Below, piece after piece: positions 32,116 through 40,435 of a stretch of 64,000 nucleotides of DNA. Position 1 is the first letter of the stretch. Each line of letters opens with the position of its first letter. The notes under the pieces were generated by a model. It saw only the letters and a program-made list of their open reading frames with translations. It was not told where the DNA came from and made no database searches. This stretch comes from Kitasatospora sp. MAP12-44 (GTDB taxonomy: Bacteria > Actinomycetota > Actinomycetes > Streptomycetales > Streptomycetaceae), in assembly GCF_029892095.1 (NCBI RefSeq), contig NZ_JARZAE010000004.1, forward strand, positions 8,122,001-8,186,000, in the 5' to 3' direction. The position numbers were made by a program, and so were the translations under genes.

Positions 32116-32153
32116 GCGAAGGACCCCGACTGCACGCAGTCGGGGTCCTTCGC
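32116..32153 (+). terminator. Terminator after Rpf B
   Basis: An 18-bp stem (GCGAAGGACCCCGACTGC and its complement) with a two-base AC loop, 16 bases after the stop codon. The homologue of the palindrome at 28366. Confidence 0.9.
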
Positions 32154-32187
32154 GCTGCGAGCCCGTGCCGGTCGGTCTACGGCACGT

Positions 32188-33009
32188 TCAGACGTCGCGG
32201 CGCCGTACGGCGACCAGCGCGAGCAGGACAGCGATCAGTGGCCAGGCCGCGTAGGTGACCCAGGAGCCGGCGACGGTGGGGACGTAGAAGCTGTCGTGCG
32301 GCGATGGGTCCCAGTCCTGGATCAGGCGGCCCCACGCGCTCTGCACCATCGCGTGGCGCACGTCGGCGGACCAGTGCGTGCTCGAGGAGAAGATCGTCGG
32401 CAGCATCAGCAGGGTGAAGGCGGTGGTGACCATGGTGGCGGCGCTGTGCCGGATCAGCACGCCCAGGCCCAGGCCGACCAGCGCGCAGACCGGGGCCAGC
32501 AGCGCGGACGCCGCCAGGGCCTGCAAGGCGTGGGGGTGGGTGATCGGGAAGCGGACGTGCCAGCCGTCCAGGATGCTCTGGGAGAGCGCGAAGGAGACGG
32601 TGGAGATGACCGTACCGAGCACGGTCCAGACCGCGGCCAGCACGATCGCCTTGGCCAGCAGCACCGCGCCGCGGGCGGGGACGGCTACGGTGGTGGTGCG
32701 GATCAGCCCGCTGCTGTACTCGCCGACGATGGTGACCGCGCCGATGCTGCCGGCGACGAGCATCAGGGTCAGGTATCCGGCCGGCGGGAATGCGTCGCCC
32801 AGCGCGAACAGGTGCAGCCGCTGCCCGAGCGGGGCGGAATGCGACTGGTGGCCGTAGTCCGCCAGTGCCGCCACGGCCGCGGACCCGATGATGAAGAGCG
32901 CGGTGAACGCCAGCGCCCACGGGGTGGAGCGCAGTGACCGCGTCTTGATCCACTCGGAGGCGAGCAAGTCGGCGAAGCGGGCGCGCGGTTCGGTGGTGGG
33001 TGTGGTCAT
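32188..33009 (-). CDS. ABC-2 type transporter permease
   Basis: A 273-residue integral membrane protein with about six helices. It begins with a cytoplasmic segment FADLLASEWIKTRSLRSTPWAL, the usual N-terminal signature of actinobacterial ABC-2 permeases that meets the ATPase. The loop IVGEYSSGLIRTTTVAVPAR is also typical. It ends with AVRRRDV. Start ATG 33007-33009, overlapping the stop of the ATPase gene (ATGA), so both are translated together. The pair forms an exporter of unknown substrate, probably regulated by the divergent two-component system. Confidence 0.88.
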   Translation of the reverse strand: MTTPTTEPRARFADLLASEWIKTRSLRSTPWALAFTALFIIGSAAVAALADYGHQSHSAPLGQRLHLFALGDAFPPAGYLTLMLVAGSIGAVTIVGEYSSGLIRTTTVAVPARGAVLLAKAIVLAAVWTVLGTVISTVSFALSQSILDGWHVRFPITHPHALQALAASALLAPVCALVGLGLGVLIRHSAATMVTTAFTLLMLPTIFSSSTHWSADVRHAMVQSAWGRLIQDWDPSPHDSFYVPTVAGSWVTYAAWPLIAVLLALVAVRRRDV

Positions 33010-33926
33010 CGGGCCTGTCCTGCCTGGTATTCGACGCTGTCGGCGGTGAGTTCCATGAAGGCCTCCTCCAAGGAGGCGGTGCGAGTGGCCAGTTCGCTCA
33101 GTGCGATCCGCTGCTCGAAGGCGAGTGCGCCGATCCGCTCGGCCGCCAGCCCGGTCACGACGAGCCGCTCGGCGCCCGCCGAGCCCTCCGGCTCGACCGA
33201 CGCGCCCGCGGCGGTCAGGACCGCCGCCAGCTCGGCGGCCTGCGCGGTGCCCACCACGACGGTGCGGCGGGTGCTGCGGGCCGCGAAGTCCCGTACCGGC
33301 TCGGCGGCGAGGAGTCGGCCGCGGCCGATGACGACGAGCTGGTCGGCGGTGTTCTCCATCTCCGACATCAGGTGGCTGGAGAGGAAGACCGTGCGGCCCT
33401 CGGCGGCCAGCCGCCGGAAGAGGTGGCGCGCCCAGAGCACGCCGTCCGGGTCCATGCCGTTGATCGGCTCGTCGAACATCAGCACCGGAGGGTCGCCGAG
33501 CAGCGCGGTGGCGATGCCGAGCCGCTGCTTCATGCCGAGCGAGAACCCGCTGATGCGGCGGTTCGCCGCCTCGGTCAGGCCCACCTCCTGCAGCACCTCG
33601 GCCACTCGGCTCAGCGGGATGCCGTTGCTGCGGGCCAGCGCGGACAGCTGGGCGGCGGCGCTGCGTCCGCCGTGGACCTGGGTGGCGTCGAGCAGTGCGC
33701 CGACGTGCCGCAGGCCGCGCGGGTGGGTGTGGAAGGGGACGCCGCTGACGGTGGCGGTGCCACCGCTGGGCGCGTCCAGGCCGAGGAGCAGCCGCAGGGT
33801 GGTGGTCTTGCCGGCTCCGTTGGGGCCGAGGAATCCGGTGACCTGCCCGGGGCGGACGGTGAAGGAGAGGTGGTCCACGGCGGTCGTGCTGCCGTAGCGC
33901 TTGGTGAGTTCATTGACTTCGATCAC
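33006..33926 (-). CDS. ABC-2 type exporter ATPase (CcmA/DrrA-like)
   Basis: A 306-residue ATPase with Walker A GPNGAGKTTT, Q-loop region VGALLDATQVHGGRSA, signature FSLGMKQRLGIA (altered LSGGQ, typical of ABC-2 exporters), Walker B VLMFDEPINGMDPDG and H-loop FLSSHLMSEME. The C-terminal 90 residues match the DrrA/NatA accessory region (LEEAFMELTADSVEYQ). Start ATG 33924-33926. First gene of the exporter pair; divergent from the sensor kinase about 130-215 bases away, an arrangement common for bacitracin- or nisin-type response modules. Confidence 0.9.
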   Translation of the reverse strand: MIEVNELTKRYGSTTAVDHLSFTVRPGQVTGFLGPNGAGKTTTLRLLLGLDAPSGGTATVSGVPFHTHPRGLRHVGALLDATQVHGGRSAAAQLSALARSNGIPLSRVAEVLQEVGLTEAANRRISGFSLGMKQRLGIATALLGDPPVLMFDEPINGMDPDGVLWARHLFRRLAAEGRTVFLSSHLMSEMENTADQLVVIGRGRLLAAEPVRDFAARSTRRTVVVGTAQAAELAAVLTAAGASVEPEGSAGAERLVVTGLAAERIGALAFEQRIALSELATRTASLEEAFMELTADSVEYQAGQAR

Positions 33927-34047
33927 GGGAGCAACCCTGCCGGGAGGTCACCCGTGCGGGCATCGGGCCGTGGGCGGCAATCGCGGGGTCGGGGTTGGCC
34001 CGTGGGCGTACATCCCCGGGCGGATGCCTCGCGGGGCGGGGGCCGGT

Positions 34048-34053
34048 TAGGGT
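34048..34053 (+). promoter_or_regulatory. -10 element before leader ORF / kinase
   Basis: TAGGGT ends 6 bases before ATG 34060, the spacing expected for a leaderless transcript starting at that ATG. Confidence 0.45.
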
Positions 34054-34059
34054 CGCGGC

Positions 34060-34146
34060 ATGGATGCCACACCGACCACCCCGCTGCCTGCGCGCGTTTC
34101 GCGTCGCAACCCCAACCCCCGCCCGGGAAGCGCGCGTTGCCGATGA
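34060..34146 (+). CDS. 28-codon leader ORF coupled to sensor kinase (or frameshifted N-terminus)
   Basis: ATG 34060 opens a 28-residue frame (MDATPTTPLPARVSRR..., ending RCR) whose TGA (34144-34146) overlaps the ATG at 34143 of the sensor kinase. It sits behind a leaderless-type -10. The start MDATPTTPLPARVSRR looks like a genuine kinase N-terminus, so this may be the true start with a one-base indel in the C-rich stretch at 34110-34125, or a real coupled leader peptide. The sequence alone cannot decide. Confidence 0.35.
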   Translation: MDATPTTPLPARVSRRNPNPRPGSARCR

Positions 34147-35318
34147 TGAGGACGACGGCCACGGCCTGGGTGGGGGGTCTGCTGTACCCCGTCGTGGTGC
34201 TTCTGCTGGTGTGCGGTGCGCCGCGTGCCTCCGGCACCGTGCATGCCGGCGGGTCCCTGCTCGCCTTGGTGCTGCTCGTCGGTGTCCTGCGACGGCTGCC
34301 GCTGCTGGCGCTGGCTCTGACGCTCCTCGGGTCCGTCGCCGTCGTGGTGATGGTCCCCGGCAGCCCTGCCCGTGCCACCCTGTCGTTGTCGTATCAGGGC
34401 CAGTTCCTGTCGTACCTCGCGGTGGACCTTGTCCTCGGCTTCATCGTCGCCACCTGCTCCCGGCGGGCTTCGATCGCGGCTGTGGCCGTCTGCTGCGCCG
34501 TGCAGCTCCTGGTGATCGGCGGCTGGGCGCACGGGGACAACCTGACGGCCAACGCGGTGATCGCCGTCCTGGCGCTGGCCGCGTCCTGGACGGGCGGGCT
34601 GCTGAGCCGCGAGCGTCGCGAGCACGCGGTGGCGCTGCGCTCCCAGGCGGTGGCCGAGGCGGTGACCGCCGAACGGCTGCGGATCGCCCGGGAGTTGCAC
34701 GACATGGTCGCGCACAGCATCGGCATCATCGCGATCCAGGCCGGGGTGGGCCGCCGGGTCATCCAGACGCAGCCCGCAGAGGCCCGCGAGGCGCTGCGGG
34801 CCATCGAGACCACCAGCCGGGAGACTCTGGCAGGCCTTCGGCGCACGCTGGTGGCACTGCGTCAGGCCGATCCGGACGCGGCCTCGGGGCGGGCATCGCT
34901 CGGGCCCGCGCCGGGGCTGGCGGACATCGAACGGCTGGCGGCGGCGACCGCGGACGCGGGGGTCCGCGTCGACGTGCGGCGCAGTGGGGAGCAGCGCCCG
35001 CTGCCGGCCGACATCGACCTGTCCGCCTACCGTATCGTGCAGGAGGCGCTGACCAACGTGGTCCGCCATGCGGGCACCGGGCACTGCCTGGTGGCCATCG
35101 ACTTCGGGAACGAGGAGCTGTCCGTGGAGGTCCTCGACGACGGGCGCGGCCCCACAGCGACCGGCCCGGCCCAGGGCTTCGGCATCGTCGGCATGCGGGA
35201 GCGGGTCGGTCTGCTGCACGGCCACCTCAGCGTCGGGGCGAGTCCCGAGGGCGGCTTCCGGGTGGTGGCCCGGCTGCCGCTGCCCGAACCCGCAGGCGTT
35301 GCGGCGGCGGCCCGATGA
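34143..35318 (+). CDS. Sensor histidine kinase (HisKA_3 / NarL type)
   Basis: A 391-residue membrane kinase. The N-terminal 150 residues contain four or five hydrophobic helices with little extracellular loop (WVGGLLYPVVVLLLVCGA to LAASWTGGLL), as in intramembrane-sensing kinases. The dimerisation and phosphoacceptor box is ERLRIARELHDMVAHSIG, with His in ELHD. The ATPase domain includes YRIVQEALTNVVRHAG (N-box), LDDGRG and GFGIVGMRERV. Start ATG 34143 or 34146; see the leader ORF note about a possible upstream start in another frame. It overlaps the response regulator gene by ATGA. Divergent from the ABC-2 exporter it probably controls. Confidence 0.88.
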   Translation: MMRTTATAWVGGLLYPVVVLLLVCGAPRASGTVHAGGSLLALVLLVGVLRRLPLLALALTLLGSVAVVVMVPGSPARATLSLSYQGQFLSYLAVDLVLGFIVATCSRRASIAAVAVCCAVQLLVIGGWAHGDNLTANAVIAVLALAASWTGGLLSRERREHAVALRSQAVAEAVTAERLRIARELHDMVAHSIGIIAIQAGVGRRVIQTQPAEAREALRAIETTSRETLAGLRRTLVALRQADPDAASGRASLGPAPGLADIERLAAATADAGVRVDVRRSGEQRPLPADIDLSAYRIVQEALTNVVRHAGTGHCLVAIDFGNEELSVEVLDDGRGPTATGPAQGFGIVGMRERVGLLHGHLSVGASPEGGFRVVARLPLPEPAGVAAAAR

Positions 35319-35977
35319 CCGTCCGGGTGGTGCTCGCGGACGACCAGCCGCTGATGCGGTCCGGGCTGCGCGTGATCATGGCCGACCACCCCGACCTGGA
35401 GGTGGTCGGGGAGGCCGCGACCGGCGCCGAGGCGGTCCGCCTGGTCGGCGAGGTCAGCCCCGACGTCGTGGTGATGGACATCCGGATGCCCGGCATGGAC
35501 GGGATCGAGGCGACCCGCCTGATCACCGCCGGTCCGACGGCGACCCGCGTCCTCATGCTGACCACCTTCGACGAGGACGAGCACGTCTACGGCGCGCTGC
35601 GGGCCGGTGCGAGCGGATTCGTGGTCAAGGACATGGACGTGGACGACATCCTCGCGGCGGTCCGCGTGGTCGCCGCCGGTGACGCGCTGATCGCGCCGGG
35701 TGTGACGCGCCGTCTGATCGCGGACTTCGTCGGACGCCCAGGGGCCGCCCCGGAGCCCTCGCCACGGCCGGTCGAGGGCATCACCGAGCGGGAGCGGGAG
35801 GTGCTGACCCTGGTCGGACGCGGCCGGTCGAACGCCGAGATCGCGCAGGACCTCTTCATCACGGTGGCCACTGCCAAGTCGCATGTGGCGAGACTGTTCA
35901 GCAAACTGGGCGCCCGGGACCGGGTGCAGCTGGTGATCATCGCCTATGAGCTGCGGCTGGTCCTGCCGTCTGGCTGA
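35315..35977 (+). CDS. NarL/LuxR-type response regulator
   Basis: A 220-residue DNA-binding regulator. The receiver domain (residues 1 to about 118) has the acidic pocket ADDQ, the phosphoacceptor Asp in VVVMDIRMPGMDG and the conserved Lys in GFVVKDMD. The LuxR-type HTH (about 150-215) reads ITEREREVLTLVGRGRSNAEIAQDLFITVATAKSHV. Start ATG 35315, overlapping the kinase stop. It receives phosphate from the partner kinase and likely activates the divergent exporter and possibly its own operon. Confidence 0.93.
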   Translation: MTVRVVLADDQPLMRSGLRVIMADHPDLEVVGEAATGAEAVRLVGEVSPDVVVMDIRMPGMDGIEATRLITAGPTATRVLMLTTFDEDEHVYGALRAGASGFVVKDMDVDDILAAVRVVAAGDALIAPGVTRRLIADFVGRPGAAPEPSPRPVEGITEREREVLTLVGRGRSNAEIAQDLFITVATAKSHVARLFSKLGARDRVQLVIIAYELRLVLPSG

Positions 35978-36032
35978 GCGTCACCTGCGGCGCCGTCGGG
36001 GCGCTGTCTGAGGCGCTGTCGGAGGTGCTTGC

Positions 36033-36038
36033 TAGGGT
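36033..36038 (+). promoter_or_regulatory. -10 element (leaderless) for DinB gene
   Basis: TAGGGT ends 6 bases before ATG 36045. There is no purine-rich ribosome site between, as expected for a leaderless mRNA. Confidence 0.5.
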
Positions 36039-36044
36039 CCCCAC

Positions 36045-36548
36045 ATGGGAAAACGTGTGCCATTCACGGGTGGCGAGAAGGAAAGCCTGCATGTCGCGCT
36101 GGACCGGCACCGCGATGTGGTGCTGTGGAAGCTGGAGGGGCTGGACGACGAGCAGCTGCGGCGGCCGATGACCCCGTCGGGGACGAACCTGCTGGGGCTG
36201 GTCAAGCACCTGGGGGGAGCGGAACTCGGTTGGTTCTGCGAGACGTTCGGCCGGGAGACCGGGCCGCTGCCCTTTGACTTCGAGGCCGACGAGGGCTCCG
36301 ACATGCGGGTGGAGCCGCGCGAGTCCACGGCGGACATCCTGGCGTTCTACGGTCGCGCCAGGGCCTCGGCCGACCAGGCGATCGGCGAGCTGGCGCTCGA
36401 CGACCTCGGTACGTCCTGGTCGGGCAACGCGGTGTCGCTGCGCTGGGTGCTGATCCACATGATTGCCGAGACCGCTCGGCACGCGGGTCATCTGGACGTG
36501 CTGCGCGAGCTGACCGACGGCGCGACGGGCGACCACAAGCGGGGCTGA
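36045..36548 (+). CDS. DinB-family (DUF664) protein
   Basis: A 167-residue four-helix-bundle DinB protein. The three metal-ligand histidines are visible in the usual places: LGLVKHLGGAE (helix 2), and HMIAETARHAGHLD (helices 4 and after). It starts with LDRHRDVVLWKLEGLDDEQLRRP and has the SGTNLLG motif, typical of the actinobacterial mycothiol-dependent DinB/DUF664 group. Such proteins act as thiol transferases or as dehalogenase/isomerase-like enzymes; the substrate is unknown. Start ATG 36045 in a leaderless context. Monocistronic. Confidence 0.9.
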   Translation: MGKRVPFTGGEKESLHVALDRHRDVVLWKLEGLDDEQLRRPMTPSGTNLLGLVKHLGGAELGWFCETFGRETGPLPFDFEADEGSDMRVEPRESTADILAFYGRARASADQAIGELALDDLGTSWSGNAVSLRWVLIHMIAETARHAGHLDVLRELTDGATGDHKRG

Positions 36549-36625
36549 GCGAGCGGCAGTTCGGGCCCGGGGGGCGTCGGCGCGCGCTCCCCGGGCCTGC
36601 TTCTCGGCCACTATGCATGATGTGC

Positions 36626-36643
36626 ATACACGATGTGTATAGT
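36626..36643 (+). promoter_or_regulatory. PadR autoregulatory operator overlapping a leaderless promoter
   Basis: ATACAC-GAT-GTGTAT (36626-36640) is a perfect inverted repeat overlapping the -10 TATAGT (36638-36643). That element ends 7 bases before ATG 36651. A related half-site pair (ATGCATGATGTGCAT, 36613-36627) lies just upstream. This layout is expected for PadR autorepression. Confidence 0.65.
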
Positions 36644-36650
36644 TGACGGC

Positions 36651-37175
36651 ATGTCACTGGGTCACACCATTCTCGGACTCCTCGAGTCCCAGCCCCGGCA
36701 CGGCTACGACATCAAGCGTGCCTATGACGAACGCTTCGGCCACAGCCGCTCGCTGCACTACGGACAGGTCTACGCGACGCTGTCACGGCTGCTGAAGAAC
36801 GGCCTGGTCGAGGTCGACGGCGTCGAGTCGGACGGGGGCCCCGAACGCAAGCGCTACGTCATCACCGATGCCGGCGTCACGGACGTCGGCCAGTGGCTCG
36901 CCAGGCCGGAGAGCCCCGAGCCGTACCTGCAGAACACCCTGTACACCAAGGTCGTCCTCGCGCTGCTCACCGGCCGCTCGGCGCGCGACCTGCTGGACGT
37001 CCAGCGGGCCGAGCACCTGCGGCACATGCGCGAGCTGACCCGTCGCAAGCTGGCCGGCGACCTGGCCGACCAACTCGTCTGCGACTACGCGCTGTTCCAC
37101 CTGGAGGCGGACCTGCGCTGGCTCGAACTGACCGCCGCGCGGCTGGACGAACTCGCGCGGAAGGTGCAGTCCTGA
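36651..37175 (+). CDS. PadR-family transcriptional regulator
   Basis: A 174-residue PadR regulator. The N-terminal winged helix (SLGHTILGLLESQPRHGYDIKRAYDERFG, HYGQVYATLSRLLKNGLVEV, KRYVITDAG) is complete, and the C-terminal coiled-coil dimerisation helices (about 85-170) correspond to the VirR-like domain. Start ATG 36651. It is the first gene of a three-gene operon with an ABC ATPase (overlapping TGATG at 37173-37177) and an FtsX-type permease. PadR proteins of this sort repress their neighbouring exporter until a toxic ligand binds. Confidence 0.92.
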   Translation: MSLGHTILGLLESQPRHGYDIKRAYDERFGHSRSLHYGQVYATLSRLLKNGLVEVDGVESDGGPERKRYVITDAGVTDVGQWLARPESPEPYLQNTLYTKVVLALLTGRSARDLLDVQRAEHLRHMRELTRRKLAGDLADQLVCDYALFHLEADLRWLELTAARLDELARKVQS

Positions 37176-37915
37176 TGCCCGCCCCGACCCCCGCCCCCGT
37201 CGTCGCCCACGGCGGCTCCGACCGCCGCGCCATACCGGACGGCGCCCTGCTGTCGGCGGTCGGCCTGTGCAAGGCCTTCGGCCCCACCCCGGCGCTGAAC
37301 GGCGCCGAATTCGCCGTCATGCCAGGCGAGATGGTCGCGGTGACCGGCACCTCCGGCTCCGGCAAGTCCACCCTGCTGCACTGCCTGGCCGGCATCACCC
37401 GCCCCGACGCGGGCGTCGTGACCTACCGGGGTGAGGACCTGACCGCGATGTCGGATGCCCGGCGCAGCGCGCTGCGGCGCGGTGAGTTCGGCTTCCTCTT
37501 CCAGTTCGGCCAACTCGTCCCCGAACTGTCCTGTTTGGAGAACGTCGCGCTGCCGCTGCGGCTCAACGGGCTGCGCAGGCGGGCCGCGCAGGAGCGCGCG
37601 TCGCAGTGGCTGGAGCGTCTTGAGGTGCTCGACCTCGCTGCCAAGCGGCCCGGCGAGATCTCCGGCGGCCAGGGGCAGCGGGTCGCCCTGGCCCGCGCCC
37701 TGGTCACCGATCCGGCGGTGGTCTTCGCCGACGAACCCACCGGCGCCCTGGACTCGTTGCAGAGCGAGCGGGCGATGGCGCTGCTCACCTCGGCCGTGGG
37801 CCTCAGCGGCGCGGCAGTCGTGCTGGTCACCCATGACGTGCGGGTGGCGGCGTACGCGGACCGCGAGGTCGTGGTCCGCGACGGCCTGACCTGCGAGCCG
37901 GGAGCCGTCCGATGA
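37175..37915 (+). CDS. MacB/LolD-type ABC ATPase
   Basis: A 246-residue ATPase with Walker A GTSGSGKST, Q-loop FGFLFQFGQLVPELS, signature ISGGQGQRVALARAL, Walker B VVFADEPTGALDS and H-loop VLVTHD. The ADEPTGALD motif and FtsX-type partner place it in the MacB/LolD/type VII subfamily, which uses mechanotransmission rather than classical transport. The N-terminal 25 residues are Pro/Ala-rich. Start ATG 37175, coupled to the PadR stop. Its last codons overlap the permease start (ATGA at 37912-37915). Confidence 0.93.
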   Translation: MPAPTPAPVVAHGGSDRRAIPDGALLSAVGLCKAFGPTPALNGAEFAVMPGEMVAVTGTSGSGKSTLLHCLAGITRPDAGVVTYRGEDLTAMSDARRSALRRGEFGFLFQFGQLVPELSCLENVALPLRLNGLRRRAAQERASQWLERLEVLDLAAKRPGEISGGQGQRVALARALVTDPAVVFADEPTGALDSLQSERAMALLTSAVGLSGAAVVLVTHDVRVAAYADREVVVRDGLTCEPGAVR

Positions 37916-40338
37916 CCGGGCACCCCGACCGGCCGGGCAGCCGCCCGGGCAGCCGGCCACCCGTCGGCCGACCGTCGCCGACGCGCTGGGCCGGCGATCT
38001 GCTGCTCGGCCTGCGGCTCGCGGTCACCGGCGGGTGGGACGGCGTGGTCCGCACGCTGCTGACCGCCGTCAGCGTCGGCCTCGGCGTGGCGATGCTGCTG
38101 CTGGCCTCCTCGTTCCCCGTTATGAAGCATCACCGGGACGACCGGATCCACGCCATCGCCGACATGCTGTTCGCCGACGGCGCGCCGCGCTCGGACCACA
38201 GCCTGCTGATCACGGACCTCAGCACGACCTACCACGGCCGGGCGGTCCGCGGTCGGGCCGTTCAGCCCGAGGGGCCCGCCGCCCCGCTTCCGCCGGGTCT
38301 GAACGCGTACCCGGCGCCGGGCCAGCTGCTCGTCTCGCCCGCGCTGGCCGACCTGCTGCGCTCGCCCGACGGCAGACTGCTCCAGGAGCGGATCGGCCGG
38401 CCGATCGCCGGGCGGATCGGGAACGCGGGCCTGGTGGGCCCGGGCGACTACGCCTTCTACCTCGGCAGCGACCAACTCGCCGGCGACCCCACCGCGCTGC
38501 GTCTGGACCACTTCGGCGGGGACCTGCCGAAGACCCCGATACCTCCGCTGCTGGTGTTCCTGAGCGTGGCCGGGGTGGTCATCCTGCTCACCCCGGTGGC
38601 TGTCTTCCTCGCCGCGGGCGTCCGCTTCGGCGGCGAGGCGCGCGACCGCAGGTTGGCGGCGCTGCGGCTGGTCGGCGCCGACCAGGCGTCCACCGCGCGG
38701 ATCGCGGCCGGCGAGTCGCTGGCCGGCGCGCTGGTCGGCCTGGCCCTGGGAGCGGTCTTCTTCCTGGTCGGCGCCCGGCTGATCGAGTTGATCACCATCG
38801 CCGGGATCAGCGTCTTCGCCGTCGACGTGGTGCCGGACCCGCTGATCGCCGTCCCCGCCCTGCTCGCGGTGCTGGTGCTGGCGGTGGTCGTGACGCTGGC
38901 GACCATGCGGCGGATCTCCGTCGAACCGCTCGGGGTGGTGCGCGCGGGCCGCGCCCGCAAGCGCCGGCTCTGGTGGCGGGTCGCGCTGTCGCTGCTCGGC
39001 ACGGCCCTGCTGCTCAGCCGCAGTTCGAGCGTCCAGGGCCTCGACGACCAGACCGGGATCGCCGTGGTCATCGCCGGCCTGATGCTGCTGCTGATCGGCG
39101 CGACGACCCTGCTGCCCAGCCTGCTCGAGCTGGCCGTCCGCGGCCTGGGCGACGGTCCGCCCTCCTGGCAACTCGCGGTCCGCCGCATCCAGTTCAGCAT
39201 CGAGACGGCGGCCCGGCCGACGTCCGGGATCGTCGTCGCGGTGGCCGGCGCGATCGCGCTGCAGGCGCTGCTCGGCGGCATGACCGGCGAGTACAGCTTC
39301 GGCGGGGGCAGCGCGTCCGACCGGGGCGACTCCGCGATGGTGCAGGTCGACTTCACCGCCGGCGCCGACCAGGCGGCCCGCGACGCCGATGCCTTCCGCG
39401 GCTCCGCCGCCGTCGCCACGGTCGCGGGCTACACCGAACTGGACGTCCAGTCCCTCGCCCGCCCGGACGCCGGGACCCGGGTCGAGGTGGCCGACTGCCG
39501 GACGCTGCAGGTGCTGTCGGATGTCGCGGACTGCGCCGACGGCGACGCCTTCGCCACCGCCCCGGCGGGCGCCGGCGGCAGCGCGATGGCCGGCGGCGCC
39601 AGTGCGGTGGCTGCCGGCGGCAGTGTGGTGGCCGACGTGCAGGTCGGTGAGACGGTGATTCCGCGGACGTTTCCGCCGACCACCAGCGGACCGCGGTGGC
39701 GGATCCCCGCCGCCCGCGCCACCGTTCATCTGAAACCCGCGATCCTCCCCCAGGTCCTGGTCGGCACGCTGCTGGTGACGCCGTCGGCCGTCCCGGCCGC
39801 GCTGCTGGGCGGCCTGCACCCGACCGTCCGCCTGCTTCCCGCGCCGCGGGAGCCGGACGCCGAGGAGCAGATCCTCAACACGGCGGCCCGGATCGACGTC
39901 CACGCGATGGCCTACCACCCGTACGCGGCGCAGCTGGATTCCACCTTCTCCAGCATCGAGCGCGCCCTGACCGCCGCGGTGGTGGCGATGCTGACCCTGA
40001 TCGGGGCCAGCATGCTGGTCGGCCTGCTGGAGCAACTGCGCGACCGCAAGCGCACCTTGGCGGTGCTGACGGCCTTCGGCACGCGGCGCCGCACGCTCGC
40101 CTGGGCGGTGCTCTGGCAGAGCATGCTGCCCGTGCTGGTCGGGCTGGTCCTGGCGGTCGCGGCGGGCCTGGCGCTCGGTGGACTGCTGCTGAAGCTGGCC
40201 CACCTGCCGATCGCCTTCGACTGGGCGGAGATCCTGCGGATGGCCGCCGCCGGCGGGGTCGCGGTGCTGACCGTGACGGCGCTCAGCCTGCCGATGCTCT
40301 GGCGGAACACCAGGGCGGTCGGCCTGCGTTACGAGTGA
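37912..40338 (+). CDS. FtsX-type ABC permease
   Basis: An 808-residue permease of the MacB/FtsX class in the long, double-FtsX actinobacterial form. TM1 is near residues 43-66 (VVRTLLTAVSVGLGVAMLLLAS) and is followed by an extracytoplasmic domain. Then come three helices including LLVFLSVAGVVILLTPVAVFLAAG and LVVGLALGAVFFLVGARL-like segments, a second TM plus a long extracytoplasmic domain containing Gly/Ala/Ser-rich loops (AGAGGSAMAGGASAVAAGGS), and a final FtsX core (LIGASMLVGLLEQLRDRKRTLAVLTAFGTRRRTL). Start ATG 37912. Together with the ATPase it likely expels or disarms an antibiotic or lipid under PadR control. Confidence 0.9.
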   Translation: MTGHPDRPGSRPGSRPPVGRPSPTRWAGDLLLGLRLAVTGGWDGVVRTLLTAVSVGLGVAMLLLASSFPVMKHHRDDRIHAIADMLFADGAPRSDHSLLITDLSTTYHGRAVRGRAVQPEGPAAPLPPGLNAYPAPGQLLVSPALADLLRSPDGRLLQERIGRPIAGRIGNAGLVGPGDYAFYLGSDQLAGDPTALRLDHFGGDLPKTPIPPLLVFLSVAGVVILLTPVAVFLAAGVRFGGEARDRRLAALRLVGADQASTARIAAGESLAGALVGLALGAVFFLVGARLIELITIAGISVFAVDVVPDPLIAVPALLAVLVLAVVVTLATMRRISVEPLGVVRAGRARKRRLWWRVALSLLGTALLLSRSSSVQGLDDQTGIAVVIAGLMLLLIGATTLLPSLLELAVRGLGDGPPSWQLAVRRIQFSIETAARPTSGIVVAVAGAIALQALLGGMTGEYSFGGGSASDRGDSAMVQVDFTAGADQAARDADAFRGSAAVATVAGYTELDVQSLARPDAGTRVEVADCRTLQVLSDVADCADGDAFATAPAGAGGSAMAGGASAVAAGGSVVADVQVGETVIPRTFPPTTSGPRWRIPAARATVHLKPAILPQVLVGTLLVTPSAVPAALLGGLHPTVRLLPAPREPDAEEQILNTAARIDVHAMAYHPYAAQLDSTFSSIERALTAAVVAMLTLIGASMLVGLLEQLRDRKRTLAVLTAFGTRRRTLAWAVLWQSMLPVLVGLVLAVAAGLALGGLLLKLAHLPIAFDWAEILRMAAAGGVAVLTVTALSLPMLWRNTRAVGLRYE

Positions 40339-40435
40339 GACCTGTGGGTGAGCGCCCCCAGCCCGCAGCCGTGCCGCAGGCCGCGTGCAGCAGACTGGGG
40401 GCGATCACCCGACCGACCTGAGGATGGATGAGTTC

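Larger units (their letters stand above)
31308..32153. repeat. Direct repeat copy B (Rpf unit)
   Basis: Second copy of the unit at 27554-28401, same orientation. Differences are scattered single bases and one-base indels in G runs of the leader. In the coding part nearly all differences are synonymous and cluster in the 3' half. Confidence 0.92.

Noticed and set aside
37423..40203. 926-codon minus-strand open frame
   Set aside because: Antisense to the FtsX-type permease; composition (Gln/Arg/Gly-rich) is that of a mirror frame in GC-rich DNA.
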